Positions 39,706 to 49,642 of a stretch of 64,000 nt of DNA are shown here, in pieces. The number at the start of each line of letters is the position of its first letter. Positions within the stretch are counted from its first letter, which is position 1. This stretch comes from a bacterium (GTDB lineage: Bacteria > UBP6 > UBA1177), in contig JAFQZM010000029.1 in assembly GCA_017405875.1 (NCBI GenBank), forward strand, positions 33,044 through 97,043, read 5' to 3'. The translations under genes were made by a program, and so were the position numbers. The notes beneath the pieces are model-generated. The model worked only from the letters and a program-made list of their open reading frames with translations, did no database searches and was not told the DNA's origin.

Positions 39706-39731
39706 AAAATGAAAAAAATCAAGCGGTTAGA

Positions 39732-41366
39732 TTATTTCTCGTTGAGGAAAGCGTAGGTGTAGTCAAGCGGAGAAACAAGGCTCTCTTTGATTGCTCTCTG
39801 GCTTGTCCATCTGAGAAGGTTGACGCTGCTGCCCGCTTTGTCATTCGTTCCGCTGCCTCTTGCGCCGCCGAAGGGCTGCTGACCGACAACTGCACCGGTC
39901 GGTTTGTCGTTGATGTAGAAGTTGCCTGCGCAGTGTCTGAGTGCGTCTTCAGCCATAGCGACAGCTTTTCTGTCGTTTGCGAAGATCGAGCCGGTAAGTG
40001 CATACGGAGAAGTTTTGTCGCAGAGATCCATCGTTTCAACGAATTTCTTGTCGTCATAGACATAAACCGTGAGAACGGGTGCGAAAATCTCTTCTTCCAT
40101 CGTTACGAAGTGCGGATCAAGCGCTTCGATTACGGTCGGCTGAATGAAGTATCCTTTTTTCTTGTCGCCGGTTCCGCCGATGAGGATTTTTGCATCTTTC
40201 GATTTTTTAGCAATGTTGATGTAGTTCATCGTGTTGTCGAAGCTGTTCTCGTCGATGACTGCGCCCATGTAGTTTCTGAAATCGGTTACATCGCCGACTT
40301 TGATCGTGTTGATCATGTCGCACATTCTCGATTTGATCTTCGGCCAGAGAGACTTCGGAACGTACATTCTCGAAGCTGCCGAGCATTTCTGTCCCTGATA
40401 TTCGAAAGAGCCTCTGACTGCCGCAACTGCGACTTCGTCAACGTTTGCAGAACTGTGGACGAATATGAAGTCCTTGCCGCCTGTTTCGCCGACTATTCTC
40501 GGATATGAGCGGTATTTGTCGATGTTGTTTGCCGATCTCTTCCAGATCGATTTGAAGACTGAGGTCGAACCGGTGAAGTGAAGACCTGCGAATTCCGGAG
40601 AATCAACAGCCGGATCGCCGATGCTGCCGCCGCGGCCAGGAAGGAAGTTGATGACGCCGTCGGGAAGTCCTGCTTCCTGAAAGATCTTCATAAGGTAGTA
40701 GTTCGAAAGAAGAGCCGTTGAAGCCGGTTTCCAGAGAACTACGTTGCCCATAAGAGCCGGAGACATCGGAAGGTTGCCTGCGATAGAGGTGAAGTTGAAA
40801 GGAGTTACTGCGAGAACGAAGCCTTCGAGAGCTCTGAACTCTACTCTGTTCCATGTTCCTTTATCGTTGTGAAGATCCTGTCTGCGGTAGATTTCCTGCA
40901 TATAGTGAGAATTGAAACGGCAGAAGTCGATGAGTTCGCAAGTCGAGTCTATCTCAGCCTGGTGGCAGGTCTTGCTCTGGTTGAGCATCGTAGCCGCGTT
41001 CATTTTGTAGCGGTATCTCTGCGAAATGAGCTCGCCCGCCTTCATGAAAATGGCAGCTCTCTGGTGCCAGTCCATGTTCTCCCACTCTCTTTTTGCTTCA
41101 AGAGCGCATTTGATAGCCTTCTGGACTTCTTTTTCGCCGCCAAGATGGCATACGCCGAGAACGTGTTTGTGATCGTGCGGAGCAACGACTTTCATCGTTT
41201 TGCCCGTTCTGATCTCTTTGCCGCCGATGATAAGCGGGATCTCGACTTCCTGTTTGAGCTGTGCAGCAAGTTCGTCTTTCAGAAGTTTCTTTTCAGCAGA
41301 ACCCGGAGCATAAGCGTAAACAGGTTCATTCTGCGGACGCGGAATCGAATAGATAGCGTTTGTCAT
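39732..41366 (-). CDS. pruA: 1-pyrroline-5-carboxylate (glutamate semialdehyde) dehydrogenase
   Basis: 544 residues, the length of the ALDH4-type stand-alone enzyme. It oxidises glutamate semialdehyde to glutamate with NAD, the last step of proline catabolism. Key motifs: substrate/cofactor TPFNFTSIAGNLP, the Glu motif VGETGGKDF, the catalytic Cys in YQGQKCSAASRM, and the C-terminal QPFGGARGSGTNDKAGS typical of ALDH4. There is no proline dehydrogenase domain and no PutA fusion. It lies 16 bases after the ALDH7-like gene, so both are in one operon ended by the terminator at 39663-39705. Confidence 0.92.
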   Translation of the reverse strand: MTNAIYSIPRPQNEPVYAYAPGSAEKKLLKDELAAQLKQEVEIPLIIGGKEIRTGKTMKVVAPHDHKHVLGVCHLGGEKEVQKAIKCALEAKREWENMDWHQRAAIFMKAGELISQRYRYKMNAATMLNQSKTCHQAEIDSTCELIDFCRFNSHYMQEIYRRQDLHNDKGTWNRVEFRALEGFVLAVTPFNFTSIAGNLPMSPALMGNVVLWKPASTALLSNYYLMKIFQEAGLPDGVINFLPGRGGSIGDPAVDSPEFAGLHFTGSTSVFKSIWKRSANNIDKYRSYPRIVGETGGKDFIFVHSSANVDEVAVAAVRGSFEYQGQKCSAASRMYVPKSLWPKIKSRMCDMINTIKVGDVTDFRNYMGAVIDENSFDNTMNYINIAKKSKDAKILIGGTGDKKKGYFIQPTVIEALDPHFVTMEEEIFAPVLTVYVYDDKKFVETMDLCDKTSPYALTGSIFANDRKAVAMAEDALRHCAGNFYINDKPTGAVVGQQPFGGARGSGTNDKAGSSVNLLRWTSQRAIKESLVSPLDYTYAFLNEK

Positions 41367-41382
41367 TTTCTTCTCCTATAAG

Positions 41383-42930
41383 TTAAATTTTGAAATCAAT
41401 GCCCTGTGCCAGCGGAAGCGTTTTGCCCCAGTTGATCGTATTTGTCTGACGGCGCATATAGACTTTCCAAGCATCGCTGCCCGATTCTCTGCCGCCGCCC
41501 GTCTCTTTCTCGCCGCCGAATGCGCCGCCGATCTCTGCACCGCTCGTTCCGATGTTGACATTTGCGATTCCGCAGTCTGAACCTGCGTGTGAAAGCCAGA
41601 GTTCAGTGTTGGGAAGCGATGTCGAGAAGAGTGCCGAGCTGAGTCCCTGCGGAACTTCGTTGTTGTAAGCAATAGCGTCTTCAATCTTATCGAATTCGAT
41701 TATGTAAAGAAGCGGAGCGAACGTTTCGTGCATAACTATCGGAAGGTCGTGTTTTACTTCAGCGATAACCGGCTCAACGTAGAAACCGCCTTCGCAGCCT
41801 TTAACGGTGACTTTCTTGCCGCCGTAAAGGATCTTGCCGCCCTGAGCCTTTACCTGTTTGATCGATTCCATAAGGTCGTTTACAGTCTGTTCGTCTACGA
41901 CCGGTCCCATGATGTTGCTGTCGTCAAGCGGGTTGCCGATTTTTACCTGTTTGTATGCGTTGATGAGCGATTTTACGAATTTCGCCTTGACCGATTTCTG
42001 GATGATGACTCTTCTTGTCGTGGTGCATCTCTGGCCTGCAGTGCCGACAGAACCGAAAACGACAGCTCTGAGAGCCATGTCGAGGTCAGCCGTTTCGTCG
42101 ATGACTACAGCGTTGTTGCCGCCGAGCTCAAGAAGCGATCTTCCGAATCTCTTTGCAACTGCTTCGCCGATCTGACGACCCATCTTCGTGCTTCCCGTCA
42201 TGCTGATAAGCGGGATGCGCGGGTCGTTTACGAGCGTGTCGCCGACATCGCTGCCTTTGCCGATAACGAGCGAGAAAATGCCGTCGATGTCGTATTTGTC
42301 AACGATCGGAGCAATGATGTTCTGAACTGCGATCGCGGTGAGAGGAGTCTTTGAACTCGGTTTCCAGATTACAGCATCGCCGCATACTGCTGCAAGAAGA
42401 GAGTTCCATGACCAAACTGCTACCGGGAAATTGTAAGCGGTGATAACGCCGACAACACCGAGCGGATGATACTGGTCGTACATTCTGTGGTTTTCTCTTT
42501 CGCTGTGCATGGTGTAGCCGTAAAGCTGGCGGCTTAAGCCCAGTGCGAAATCGGAAACGTCGATCATTTCCTGAACTTCACCTTTTCCTTCGACTGCGAT
42601 CTTACCCATTTCGAGTGTTACGAGAGCACCGAGATCGCTTTTGTACTTTCTCAGAGCGTCACCGATCTCGCGAACGATGAGTCCGCGTTTCGGAGCAGGC
42701 ATCATTTTGAATTTTTCGAATGCAGCTTTCGCTTTCGCAGCAACTTTTTCATAATCTTTTTTCGTTGCCTGAATGACAGTTGCAATCACTTTGCCGTCGA
42801 TCGGGGAAATGCTGTCAAGCTCTTTTCCCGTCGTTTTGAGCCAACCCTTCGAAGAACCGGTCGTTGCACCGTAGTTTTTCTTCTTGATTCCAAGCCTTTT
42901 CAAAAGTTCCTGAACATTAACTGATTCCAT
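41383..42930 (-). CDS. ALDH7-type aldehyde dehydrogenase (alpha-aminoadipate semialdehyde dehydrogenase-like)
   Basis: 515 residues from the ATG at 42930, five bases after GGGGG; an upstream in-frame start at 42996 lacks a ribosome site. Motifs: ITAYNFPVAVWSWN, ELGGNNAVVI (active-site Glu), GTAGQRCTTTRRV (catalytic Cys) and GGAFGGEKETGGGRESGSDAW, the C-terminal block of antiquitin/ALDH7. These enzymes oxidise alpha-aminoadipate semialdehyde in lysine breakdown and can also act on betaine or other aldehydes. Pairing with P5C dehydrogenase suggests that the operon handles semialdehydes of amino acid catabolism, an inference. Confidence 0.88.
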   Translation of the reverse strand: MESVNVQELLKRLGIKKKNYGATTGSSKGWLKTTGKELDSISPIDGKVIATVIQATKKDYEKVAAKAKAAFEKFKMMPAPKRGLIVREIGDALRKYKSDLGALVTLEMGKIAVEGKGEVQEMIDVSDFALGLSRQLYGYTMHSERENHRMYDQYHPLGVVGVITAYNFPVAVWSWNSLLAAVCGDAVIWKPSSKTPLTAIAVQNIIAPIVDKYDIDGIFSLVIGKGSDVGDTLVNDPRIPLISMTGSTKMGRQIGEAVAKRFGRSLLELGGNNAVVIDETADLDMALRAVVFGSVGTAGQRCTTTRRVIIQKSVKAKFVKSLINAYKQVKIGNPLDDSNIMGPVVDEQTVNDLMESIKQVKAQGGKILYGGKKVTVKGCEGGFYVEPVIAEVKHDLPIVMHETFAPLLYIIEFDKIEDAIAYNNEVPQGLSSALFSTSLPNTELWLSHAGSDCGIANVNIGTSGAEIGGAFGGEKETGGGRESGSDAWKVYMRRQTNTINWGKTLPLAQGIDFKI

Positions 42931-43052
42931 GTTTCCCCCTTGCGAAAACGCAAAAAAATTGTCATTAAAAACACAAAAAACGGTGTTGAGTAGCACAAAA
43001 TGAAAGAAAAGTAAAATTGTTAGAGGTTTTTAAACAGATTTTTTAGAAGATT

Positions 43053-46000
43053 TTAGAAGATTTTTTTTCTGAGCAGTGCCAAACCGAGCATTGCAGCCGC
43101 CGAAAGAACCGCCACAAGAACGATTATGCCGGAATTGTCGGACTCGACTTCGAGAACCGCACAGCCGCCGCTTTTCTTTTTCTCAGTTTCGCAGGAGCTG
43201 TCACCTTCCGGACAAGCATAAGTGAAAACTTTGGAGTTGAGAGGAAGTTCATAAACGCTTGCCGCAGGGTCTTTAAGCATGATACCGCCTTTAGGAACAA
43301 TGATTTTGCCGTACATTGCAGGTTCAGCTTTAATCATATTGAAATCGACTTTGACGACAATATATTTTTCTTCGTCGGCATTGTATGTCAACGGTTGTGA
43401 GAAATCGGAAGCCTCGAACGTGATAGCCGATGATTCGCCTGCTGCGAAGCTTGTTTTTTCGGCAATTTTGATATCTCCCGCTCCGTCGTTGTTCGTGTCA
43501 AGCCAGAGTGAAATACCGGTGATACCGTTCTTTTCGCCGAATTTTACAGAGCTGCCAGAAACTTTGACTTTGAATTTAGTAATCGAATTGGCCATACCCA
43601 GCGACTTCGTTTTGATCTGCATAACCGGAATATTGCTGTTCATCTCGGCAATCGCAGGAACAGCCGGATCGTGCGAACCGCTTGTAACGATGAAGTAATT
43701 TCCCGTCGGCTCAAGGTAGAATGTCGCAAACTCGAAACCTTCGTCTCCTGTCTTAATCTCGGCATTTCCGCCGCTGCTTACTTTAACCGCACCTTTTTCA
43801 AGGTAGAAATTGAACGCCGTATTTGTCGGAATCTCAGTGTCCTTGTAATTTACTTTCGCGCGGACAATGAAGTAATTGAGCGATTTTCCGACGAACTTCT
43901 TTCCGTCTGTTTTAAGCGCCATATAAATATAATTTACGTTTTCAGTCGTCGAATCGGGATTGCTTACGATTTTATCACTGCCTTCGTCATAGACACCGTT
44001 TCCGTCAACATCCCAGATCAGCTCGAAATCGGAGAACTCGATCTTGGTATTGTTCCTTTTGTTGAAGTGGACACGGATATTTTCGAAATTGAAAACTTTT
44101 TCATCTTCGCAGCCTGAAGCCTGAAGCGTGAACTGACCGAGAACGAGAGGCTGTCCACCGTTGTCTTTCGGGATGATTATCGTATTTTCCGACTGCGGGG
44201 TATTTTTACCGAGAGCAAGCGTTAACTCTGCATCGCTGCACATCTTATTCGGATCATCCTTGCATTTGAAGTTCTCGCAGATATAACCCGTTGCGCACTC
44301 CGGAAGGTCATCTTCTCCGCACTCTTTGTCGTCTTTTACACCGCCGCACATTTCAGCAGTCGGAGAATCGCATTCAGCAACGCAGTTTCCCGGTTTAAGT
44401 TTAAGAGGATATGAAGTATTGGTTTTGTACGGAGTTTCGCTCTTTTCATCTTTAATGAGAGCTATGTTGGAGAAAACGTAGTTCTTTGCGATTCCTGTCT
44501 TCGGACGAACTTTGTATCTTACAAGAATTTTGTTCGGGCAGGAATTTTTGTCACACGGCATCATTTTGTCTGCAAGTTTGAAACCGCTGCCTGAAAGCGG
44601 GAACTTGTTGCCGTCTTTATCCGGAATTACCATCCAGTTGGTTCCGTCACCTTTGTCGTTGAACTTGGTAGCGTATTCAGTTGTTCCCGGAACATAGTCA
44701 AGCTGTGCATCGAGTTCATCGGAAATCGTAACAGCTTTGGTTTCGTCCTTGCCCCAGTTCTGAACTTTTACCAGATAGTAGAACTCTTTACTCTTGTTTA
44801 CATAAGGACAGTAGTAATCTTTCGCGTTCGGATCGGAAGCCGGGCATGCGCAGAAATACTTTTCATCCTCGTCAGGAATATCGAAGTCGGAACCTTTGAT
44901 GTCAACCGAAAGAACCATGTAGTTCGTGAAAATAGCATCCTGGTTAACCGAAAGTTTGATATTCATCGAAGTATTTCCTTTCTCAAGATGCTCCTGAAGG
45001 TTGATCTCTTTTTCGCTGTCGAGACGGAAAGTATCGACGTCAACACCGAAATTGTATTTTGTGTGAGATTCGCTGTCTTCTACTCCGCCTTCGATACACT
45101 GTATCAGATTGTCTTTGTCAGCATCCGGATCCCAGTTTACAATTGAAGATTTTGAATTGTAAACTTCAACATAAGTGCTGGTTATGGGGTTACATTTGTT
45201 ATTGAGCTTATAACTGCTGGTTGCATTCTGACCGCGGAGGAAAATACCTTCAAGCGTCTCAACATTCGGATCGGTAAGACTCGGGTCGCCTTCTGCAATC
45301 ATTGTCGTAAGACGGACAGCCGGGTTGAGCGGAAGTTCGAAACCGCTTACTTCGATATCAGATGCTTTACCGTAAACATAAGCAAGACCGTTGTAGAAAT
45401 AGATCTTTTTCGGTCTGATGTTTTTCGATCTGTAGATGAAGAAAAGCGACCATGCGCTTACCATCGTGGTTTTGCAGAGATAAGCATCGTGATCAGTGCA
45501 GTCAAGATCACTGAATGTGTAGGTTCCGTAATATTCGCCCGTACCTTCCTGATGTCCTGCATTCTTGTTTATTTCGTAAATTTCATTAAAGAAATCAGTA
45601 ACATCGACACGGTATGTGAAGTATCCGATTTCCATCTCGGTGTTTTCAATCTGGTCTTTTGTACAGCCGAGTGTGACATCCTGTTTGAATCTGATTCCCT
45701 CGAAATCGAAACTCGGCGCAGTATTGAGTTTTTTACCTTTTCCTTCTTCGCCGGAAAGAATATCATTTGCATATTCGACATTCGGATCTTTCGTCTGCTT
45801 GAAAGCGAGATGAACCTTGTTGTCGGTCGGATCATTCAGTTTGGTCGGATCAACAGCTCCCATCCAGACAAGGTAAGCCTTTTCGATGATGGCATCTTCC
45901 GGAATATGGAAATTGTTCAGCGTGAAAGAGCTTGAGTCGAGGCAGGTATCACCCTGCGGGTTGGTCTCTTCATCATCGGAAAGTTTGATTTTGTCGTCAA

Positions 46001-46283
46001 GGTTCGAATTGAACATAACGAAGAAATCCTGACCGCCGTCTTCCCAGCTCATTGCCGGTTTTCCGCCGATCATCTGACCTTCGCCGTTGCTGACACCGGG
46101 ATCCTCATCGCCCGGCTCATCCTGATCCGTAGTTTCAGAATCCTGATCGGCAACTTCCTGATCTGAATCTTCCTGGGTCACGCTGTCCGGATCGGGGGTT
46201 TCAGAATCCGGTTCTTCCTGAGCAAAAACCGTCCAAGAAACAAAAATGATTAAAAAAAGCACTAATAATTTTGTGTTTTTCAT
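43053..46283 (-). CDS. Large surface protein with C-terminal GGC-TM-basic sorting tail
   Basis: 1076 residues. Signal peptide MKNTKLLVLFLIIFVSWTVFA, then an acidic Asp/Glu/Ser/Thr linker (to about residue 65). The body is a series of beta domains (AYLVWMGAVDP; YRVDVTDFF; AWSLFFIYRS) that resembles a DUF3344-like fold. A DUF11-like repeat follows (YYLVKVQNWGKDETKAVTIS; DYVPGTTEY), then two modules with Cys pairs and calcium-like DVDGNGVYDEG and DTNNDGAGD loops. The C-terminus is SGGC (Cys1041), a short linker, a hydrophobic helix (IIVLVAVLSAAAMLGLALL) and RKKIF. This is the tripartite layout of MYXO-CTERM-like sorting tails. Probably anchored at the cell surface; function unknown. Confidence 0.75.
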   Translation of the reverse strand: MKNTKLLVLFLIIFVSWTVFAQEEPDSETPDPDSVTQEDSDQEVADQDSETTDQDEPGDEDPGVSNGEGQMIGGKPAMSWEDGGQDFFVMFNSNLDDKIKLSDDEETNPQGDTCLDSSSFTLNNFHIPEDAIIEKAYLVWMGAVDPTKLNDPTDNKVHLAFKQTKDPNVEYANDILSGEEGKGKKLNTAPSFDFEGIRFKQDVTLGCTKDQIENTEMEIGYFTYRVDVTDFFNEIYEINKNAGHQEGTGEYYGTYTFSDLDCTDHDAYLCKTTMVSAWSLFFIYRSKNIRPKKIYFYNGLAYVYGKASDIEVSGFELPLNPAVRLTTMIAEGDPSLTDPNVETLEGIFLRGQNATSSYKLNNKCNPITSTYVEVYNSKSSIVNWDPDADKDNLIQCIEGGVEDSESHTKYNFGVDVDTFRLDSEKEINLQEHLEKGNTSMNIKLSVNQDAIFTNYMVLSVDIKGSDFDIPDEDEKYFCACPASDPNAKDYYCPYVNKSKEFYYLVKVQNWGKDETKAVTISDELDAQLDYVPGTTEYATKFNDKGDGTNWMVIPDKDGNKFPLSGSGFKLADKMMPCDKNSCPNKILVRYKVRPKTGIAKNYVFSNIALIKDEKSETPYKTNTSYPLKLKPGNCVAECDSPTAEMCGGVKDDKECGEDDLPECATGYICENFKCKDDPNKMCSDAELTLALGKNTPQSENTIIIPKDNGGQPLVLGQFTLQASGCEDEKVFNFENIRVHFNKRNNTKIEFSDFELIWDVDGNGVYDEGSDKIVSNPDSTTENVNYIYMALKTDGKKFVGKSLNYFIVRAKVNYKDTEIPTNTAFNFYLEKGAVKVSSGGNAEIKTGDEGFEFATFYLEPTGNYFIVTSGSHDPAVPAIAEMNSNIPVMQIKTKSLGMANSITKFKVKVSGSSVKFGEKNGITGISLWLDTNNDGAGDIKIAEKTSFAAGESSAITFEASDFSQPLTYNADEEKYIVVKVDFNMIKAEPAMYGKIIVPKGGIMLKDPAASVYELPLNSKVFTYACPEGDSSCETEKKKSGGCAVLEVESDNSGIIVLVAVLSAAAMLGLALLRKKIF

Positions 46284-46508
46284 AATTCCTCCAAATTTTA
46301 AAAAATCAACGTACCGAAATCACTTCGATCAAAATTGGAGTATTTTATGTAAAACCAAGTTAAAAAGCAATTTTAATTTAGCGTGCCTGATCTTGCCGTT
46401 TTTTCCATATCCCGTTATTCCGGCAATACCAGGCGCGGCGGCAAAAGATGGACTTTTTCAGGAAAAGACTATAATTTCCGGCAATTCTTGATTTTTCGGA
46501 GGTTTTTT

Positions 46509-47753
46509 ATGAAAAAGTTAATGTTTTTTCTTGTTTTGGTTTTTCCTTTCATTTTCTTCGTTTCGTGCGGCAGCGGCAATGACAAAGAAAACGGTGATTC
46601 CGACATTGCCGTAGAAAGCGACTCTGATGAAATTTCCGATGAAGACCTCTCTGAGACAGACACTGATGACACGGAAATTCCAGACGGAGACGATACCGCT
46701 GCCGAAAATGACGAGCCCGAAAAAACAGCCGAAGGATGCTACATTTTTACAGTTGACGAATCAACTTTCGGCAGCGTTTACAGAAACACCTACTACGGCG
46801 ACATAAAAGACAACATTTTAGGCGACAAAACCGAACGCGACGTCTTCGGCATCGACCTTTTTCAAACATTTGACGGCACGGCTATCGCAGGGACTTACGA
46901 CTTGAGCGCCGGCACGAACAAAAGCTATCTTGACTGCACTGAATGCGTCAGAGTCTGGCAGGATCACGACAATAAAGACAAGGTCAAAATCTTCTTTCAG
47001 GAGAGCGGCTCTCTCGTAATCGAAGAAGTCGATTATGAAAACGAAATCAGGGGAACCCTCTCTGCCAAGCTTATCGAAGTCACAGTCGATCCCGACACGA
47101 GAGAAGCTACTCCGGTAGCAGGCGGAGATTGTATTGCGATCAAAAACTGGACTTTCGACAGCGGTGTCTGTGTTCCCGACTGCACAGACAAAGTGTGCGG
47201 AAGCGACGGCTGCGGCGGAACCTGCGGCGAAGGCTGCAGCGGAGAGCTAACCTGCTCGGAAGACCAGAAATCGTGCGTTCCGTTTGAATGTGAAGAAATA
47301 ACTCTCGGTCAGATCACCTTGGGCAATAACGGCGACAAAGATTACTACGAGGCTTATGCCGTCGGCAGAAGCGCAGGCAGCACCGAGCTGGACGACATTT
47401 TTCAACTTTACTTTTACACCGAAGACAGCAATGACGCCGACACGATCACTCCGGGAGTCGCAGATCTCGGTTCCGGGTATAACGCCGAATTTGCGACATG
47501 CACCGAATGCATCCTGTTCTACGAAGATATTGATGACAGTTCGGAAGCAACCGAGATTTACAATAAGTATAATAAACTCTACTTCCAGCAGAGCGGAGAA
47601 CTCGTTTTCGAAGAGGTTAAGGAAGGAACCTTGGAATCAAGAGGTCACGGTCATTTCAGAATTGTCGAAATTGACGACTATGATTTTTCTCCTGTTCCGA
47701 ACGGGAAATGCTATGAAGTGAAAAACCTTCAGTGGAATACGATCCAGCCTTAG
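46509..47753 (+). CDS. Lipoprotein with two copies of the paralogous domain (lipoprotein 1)
   Basis: 414 residues from the ATG at 46509, after CGGAGG. Lipobox FFVSC, with Cys20 as the lipidation site, then an Asp/Glu/Ser-rich linker to about residue 75. Domain copy A (about 77-225) and copy B (about 270-414) share the pattern TYDL/ADLG...C-x-x-C...K-x-[YF]-FQ-x-SG-x-L...E-V...[IV]-E...P-V-x-x-G-x-C. Between them is a Cys module, CVPDCTDKVCGSDGCGGTCG followed by CSGELTC. It is the first of five consecutive paralogous lipoprotein genes. TATAAT at 46470-46475 may be its -10 element. The domain is not one I recognise. Confidence 0.75.
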   Translation: MKKLMFFLVLVFPFIFFVSCGSGNDKENGDSDIAVESDSDEISDEDLSETDTDDTEIPDGDDTAAENDEPEKTAEGCYIFTVDESTFGSVYRNTYYGDIKDNILGDKTERDVFGIDLFQTFDGTAIAGTYDLSAGTNKSYLDCTECVRVWQDHDNKDKVKIFFQESGSLVIEEVDYENEIRGTLSAKLIEVTVDPDTREATPVAGGDCIAIKNWTFDSGVCVPDCTDKVCGSDGCGGTCGEGCSGELTCSEDQKSCVPFECEEITLGQITLGNNGDKDYYEAYAVGRSAGSTELDDIFQLYFYTEDSNDADTITPGVADLGSGYNAEFATCTECILFYEDIDDSSEATEIYNKYNKLYFQQSGELVFEEVKEGTLESRGHGHFRIVEIDDYDFSPVPNGKCYEVKNLQWNTIQP

Positions 47754-47845
47754 TTTCCGTCAGCGGACGCATCGGAAAAAAACTTTCTTTAGATGAAATT
47801 TTCACTATAATTTTTCGTTTTGTTTATTAAAAATTGGAGGCTTTT

Positions 47846-49534
47846 ATGAAAAAATTTCTCACTATCACACTTTTGACGCTTGTGATGATGGTCTTCGTTG
47901 CATGCGGAGGCAGCAGCAAAAAAGAAAAAACTGATCCGACAGATGAACCGACCTCTGAAGAGCCGACGAATCAGGCAGAGGAACCCTCGGAAAATCCTTC
48001 CGAACCTACTGCTGATGAAGAAGATGACGGCTGCACCGGTATTTCGGTCGACTGGAGTCAATTGACAATGTATCAATCAAACTTCTTCTACCTTGGCGAA
48101 GATCCTGCTGTTTACCTTGAGTTCTACCAGAATGAAAATTACACTGTATCAGCAGGGACCTACGACCTCGGCACAGAAGACAACACGAACTACAAAACAT
48201 GTTCGGAATGTGTCCGCTACCTGACAGATTACGTCGAAGCAACCGATACCGAAAACGGTCACTACAATCACATTTATTTTCAGAAAAGCGGAACTTTGAC
48301 GATTGACGGCGTTGACGACAACGGCAACATCAAAGGAACAATCGCTGCAAAACTTATCGAAGTCACAATTGATCCAGACGAGTTCACTTCTACTCCTGTT
48401 GAAGGCGGTGCATGCTTCAAAATCGAATCCGCGACATTCGACAGCGGCTGGGAAGAGCCGTGTGTTCCACAGTGCGACGGCAAACAGTGCGGAAACGACG
48501 GTTGCGGCGGATCATGCGGAACATGCAAAGGTCAGGCTTGCAGCGCTGATTTCCAGTGCGTTCCGTTTGACTGCAAAGACATTGAGTTCGAGGACGAAGC
48601 TTTTGAACTGACCGGCTCCACATCATATTCCGCAACCCCGCTCACCACTCTGGGTTCTCCGGAACTTGAAGACTCTCTGCAGCTCAGATTCTACAACGAA
48701 GGCATCGAGAAAGGAACAATAGACCTCGGCAGCGAAGTTAATTCCAACTACAAAGACTGCACCGAATGTTTCCTTCTTTTGGAAGACATTGATGAAGACG
48801 GATATCCTTCAAAAATATTCTTCCAGGAAAGCGGCGAACTCGTTTTTGAGGACGTCAAAGAAGATACCTACGAATCAAAAGGACACGCTAGTTTGAGACT
48901 TATCGAAGTTGAAATCAACTCCTCAGATTACTCCTCAATTCCTGTAGCAGGCGGAAAATGCTACAATGTTACGAATATTACATGGGATACGATCTGCGTT
49001 CCCCAGTGCGACGGCAAACAGTGCGGCTCCGACGGTTGCGGCGGAACCTGCGGAATATGCGACGGTCAGGCTTGCAGTGCTGATTTCCAGTGCGTTCCGT
49101 TCAACTGCGACAAAATTGATGTAAGCGAATTCGAGTTAACAGAGGAAGAAGACTGGTTCGGCGGCATTTCTTACTACTATGACGCTTATGCAACAGGAAA
49201 AGGAATAGGCAGCGAATCTATTCCCGATCTTCTTGAAATCGCTTTTATTGCAGATGAACTTGAAAAAGGAACTGTCACTCTCACCGGCGACACCGAAAAC
49301 ATCGGCGACGCTTATGTCATCCTTTATGAAGATTACGACACGGAAAACTACGAAATCGGAAAATACTACTTCCAGGAAAGCGGAACTCTCGACTTCACGG
49401 AAGTAAAAGCAGGAACTTTCGAATCAAAAGGAACCGGTTCTTTCAGACTTATTGAAGTTGATGACAATTTCTTCGCTGCTGCAGGCGGTAAATGCTACGA
49501 ATTTGAAAACATCAGCTGGAACACTATCAAGTAG
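47846..49534 (+). CDS. Lipoprotein with three copies of the paralogous domain (lipoprotein 2)
   Basis: 562 residues from the ATG at 47846, after TTGGAGG. Lipobox VFVAC (Cys20), then a Thr/Glu/Pro-rich linker. Three domain copies (about 60-205, 245-390, 430-562) carry IYFQKSGTL, IFFQESGEL and YYFQESGTL. They are separated by two nearly identical Cys modules, PCVPQCDGKQCGNDGCGGSC and CVPQCDGKQCGSDGCGGTCG, each ending GQACSADFQCVPF. The high identity of the two linkers points to internal duplication. Each domain has a C-x-x-C pair in CSECVRYL/CTECFLLL except the third copy, which lacks it. Function unknown; outer-membrane or surface display is likely. Confidence 0.75.
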   Translation: MKKFLTITLLTLVMMVFVACGGSSKKEKTDPTDEPTSEEPTNQAEEPSENPSEPTADEEDDGCTGISVDWSQLTMYQSNFFYLGEDPAVYLEFYQNENYTVSAGTYDLGTEDNTNYKTCSECVRYLTDYVEATDTENGHYNHIYFQKSGTLTIDGVDDNGNIKGTIAAKLIEVTIDPDEFTSTPVEGGACFKIESATFDSGWEEPCVPQCDGKQCGNDGCGGSCGTCKGQACSADFQCVPFDCKDIEFEDEAFELTGSTSYSATPLTTLGSPELEDSLQLRFYNEGIEKGTIDLGSEVNSNYKDCTECFLLLEDIDEDGYPSKIFFQESGELVFEDVKEDTYESKGHASLRLIEVEINSSDYSSIPVAGGKCYNVTNITWDTICVPQCDGKQCGSDGCGGTCGICDGQACSADFQCVPFNCDKIDVSEFELTEEEDWFGGISYYYDAYATGKGIGSESIPDLLEIAFIADELEKGTVTLTGDTENIGDAYVILYEDYDTENYEIGKYYFQESGTLDFTEVKAGTFESKGTGSFRLIEVDDNFFAAAGGKCYEFENISWNTIK

Positions 49535-49642
49535 TTCTATCCATTGATAAAACCATTTCCATTTTAAAGTCCCCTAAAAACTTTTCTTAAAAGATAAAGC
49601 CGCTAAAATTCATTGTTTTTTTGTCTCTTTTCGGAGGTTTTT

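Noticed and set aside
35077..47802. TTTAGATGAAATTTT shared upstream of the coiled-coil gene (35079) and lipoprotein 2 (47788)
   Set aside because: A 15-base AT-rich match between two places in 64 kb is expected by chance.
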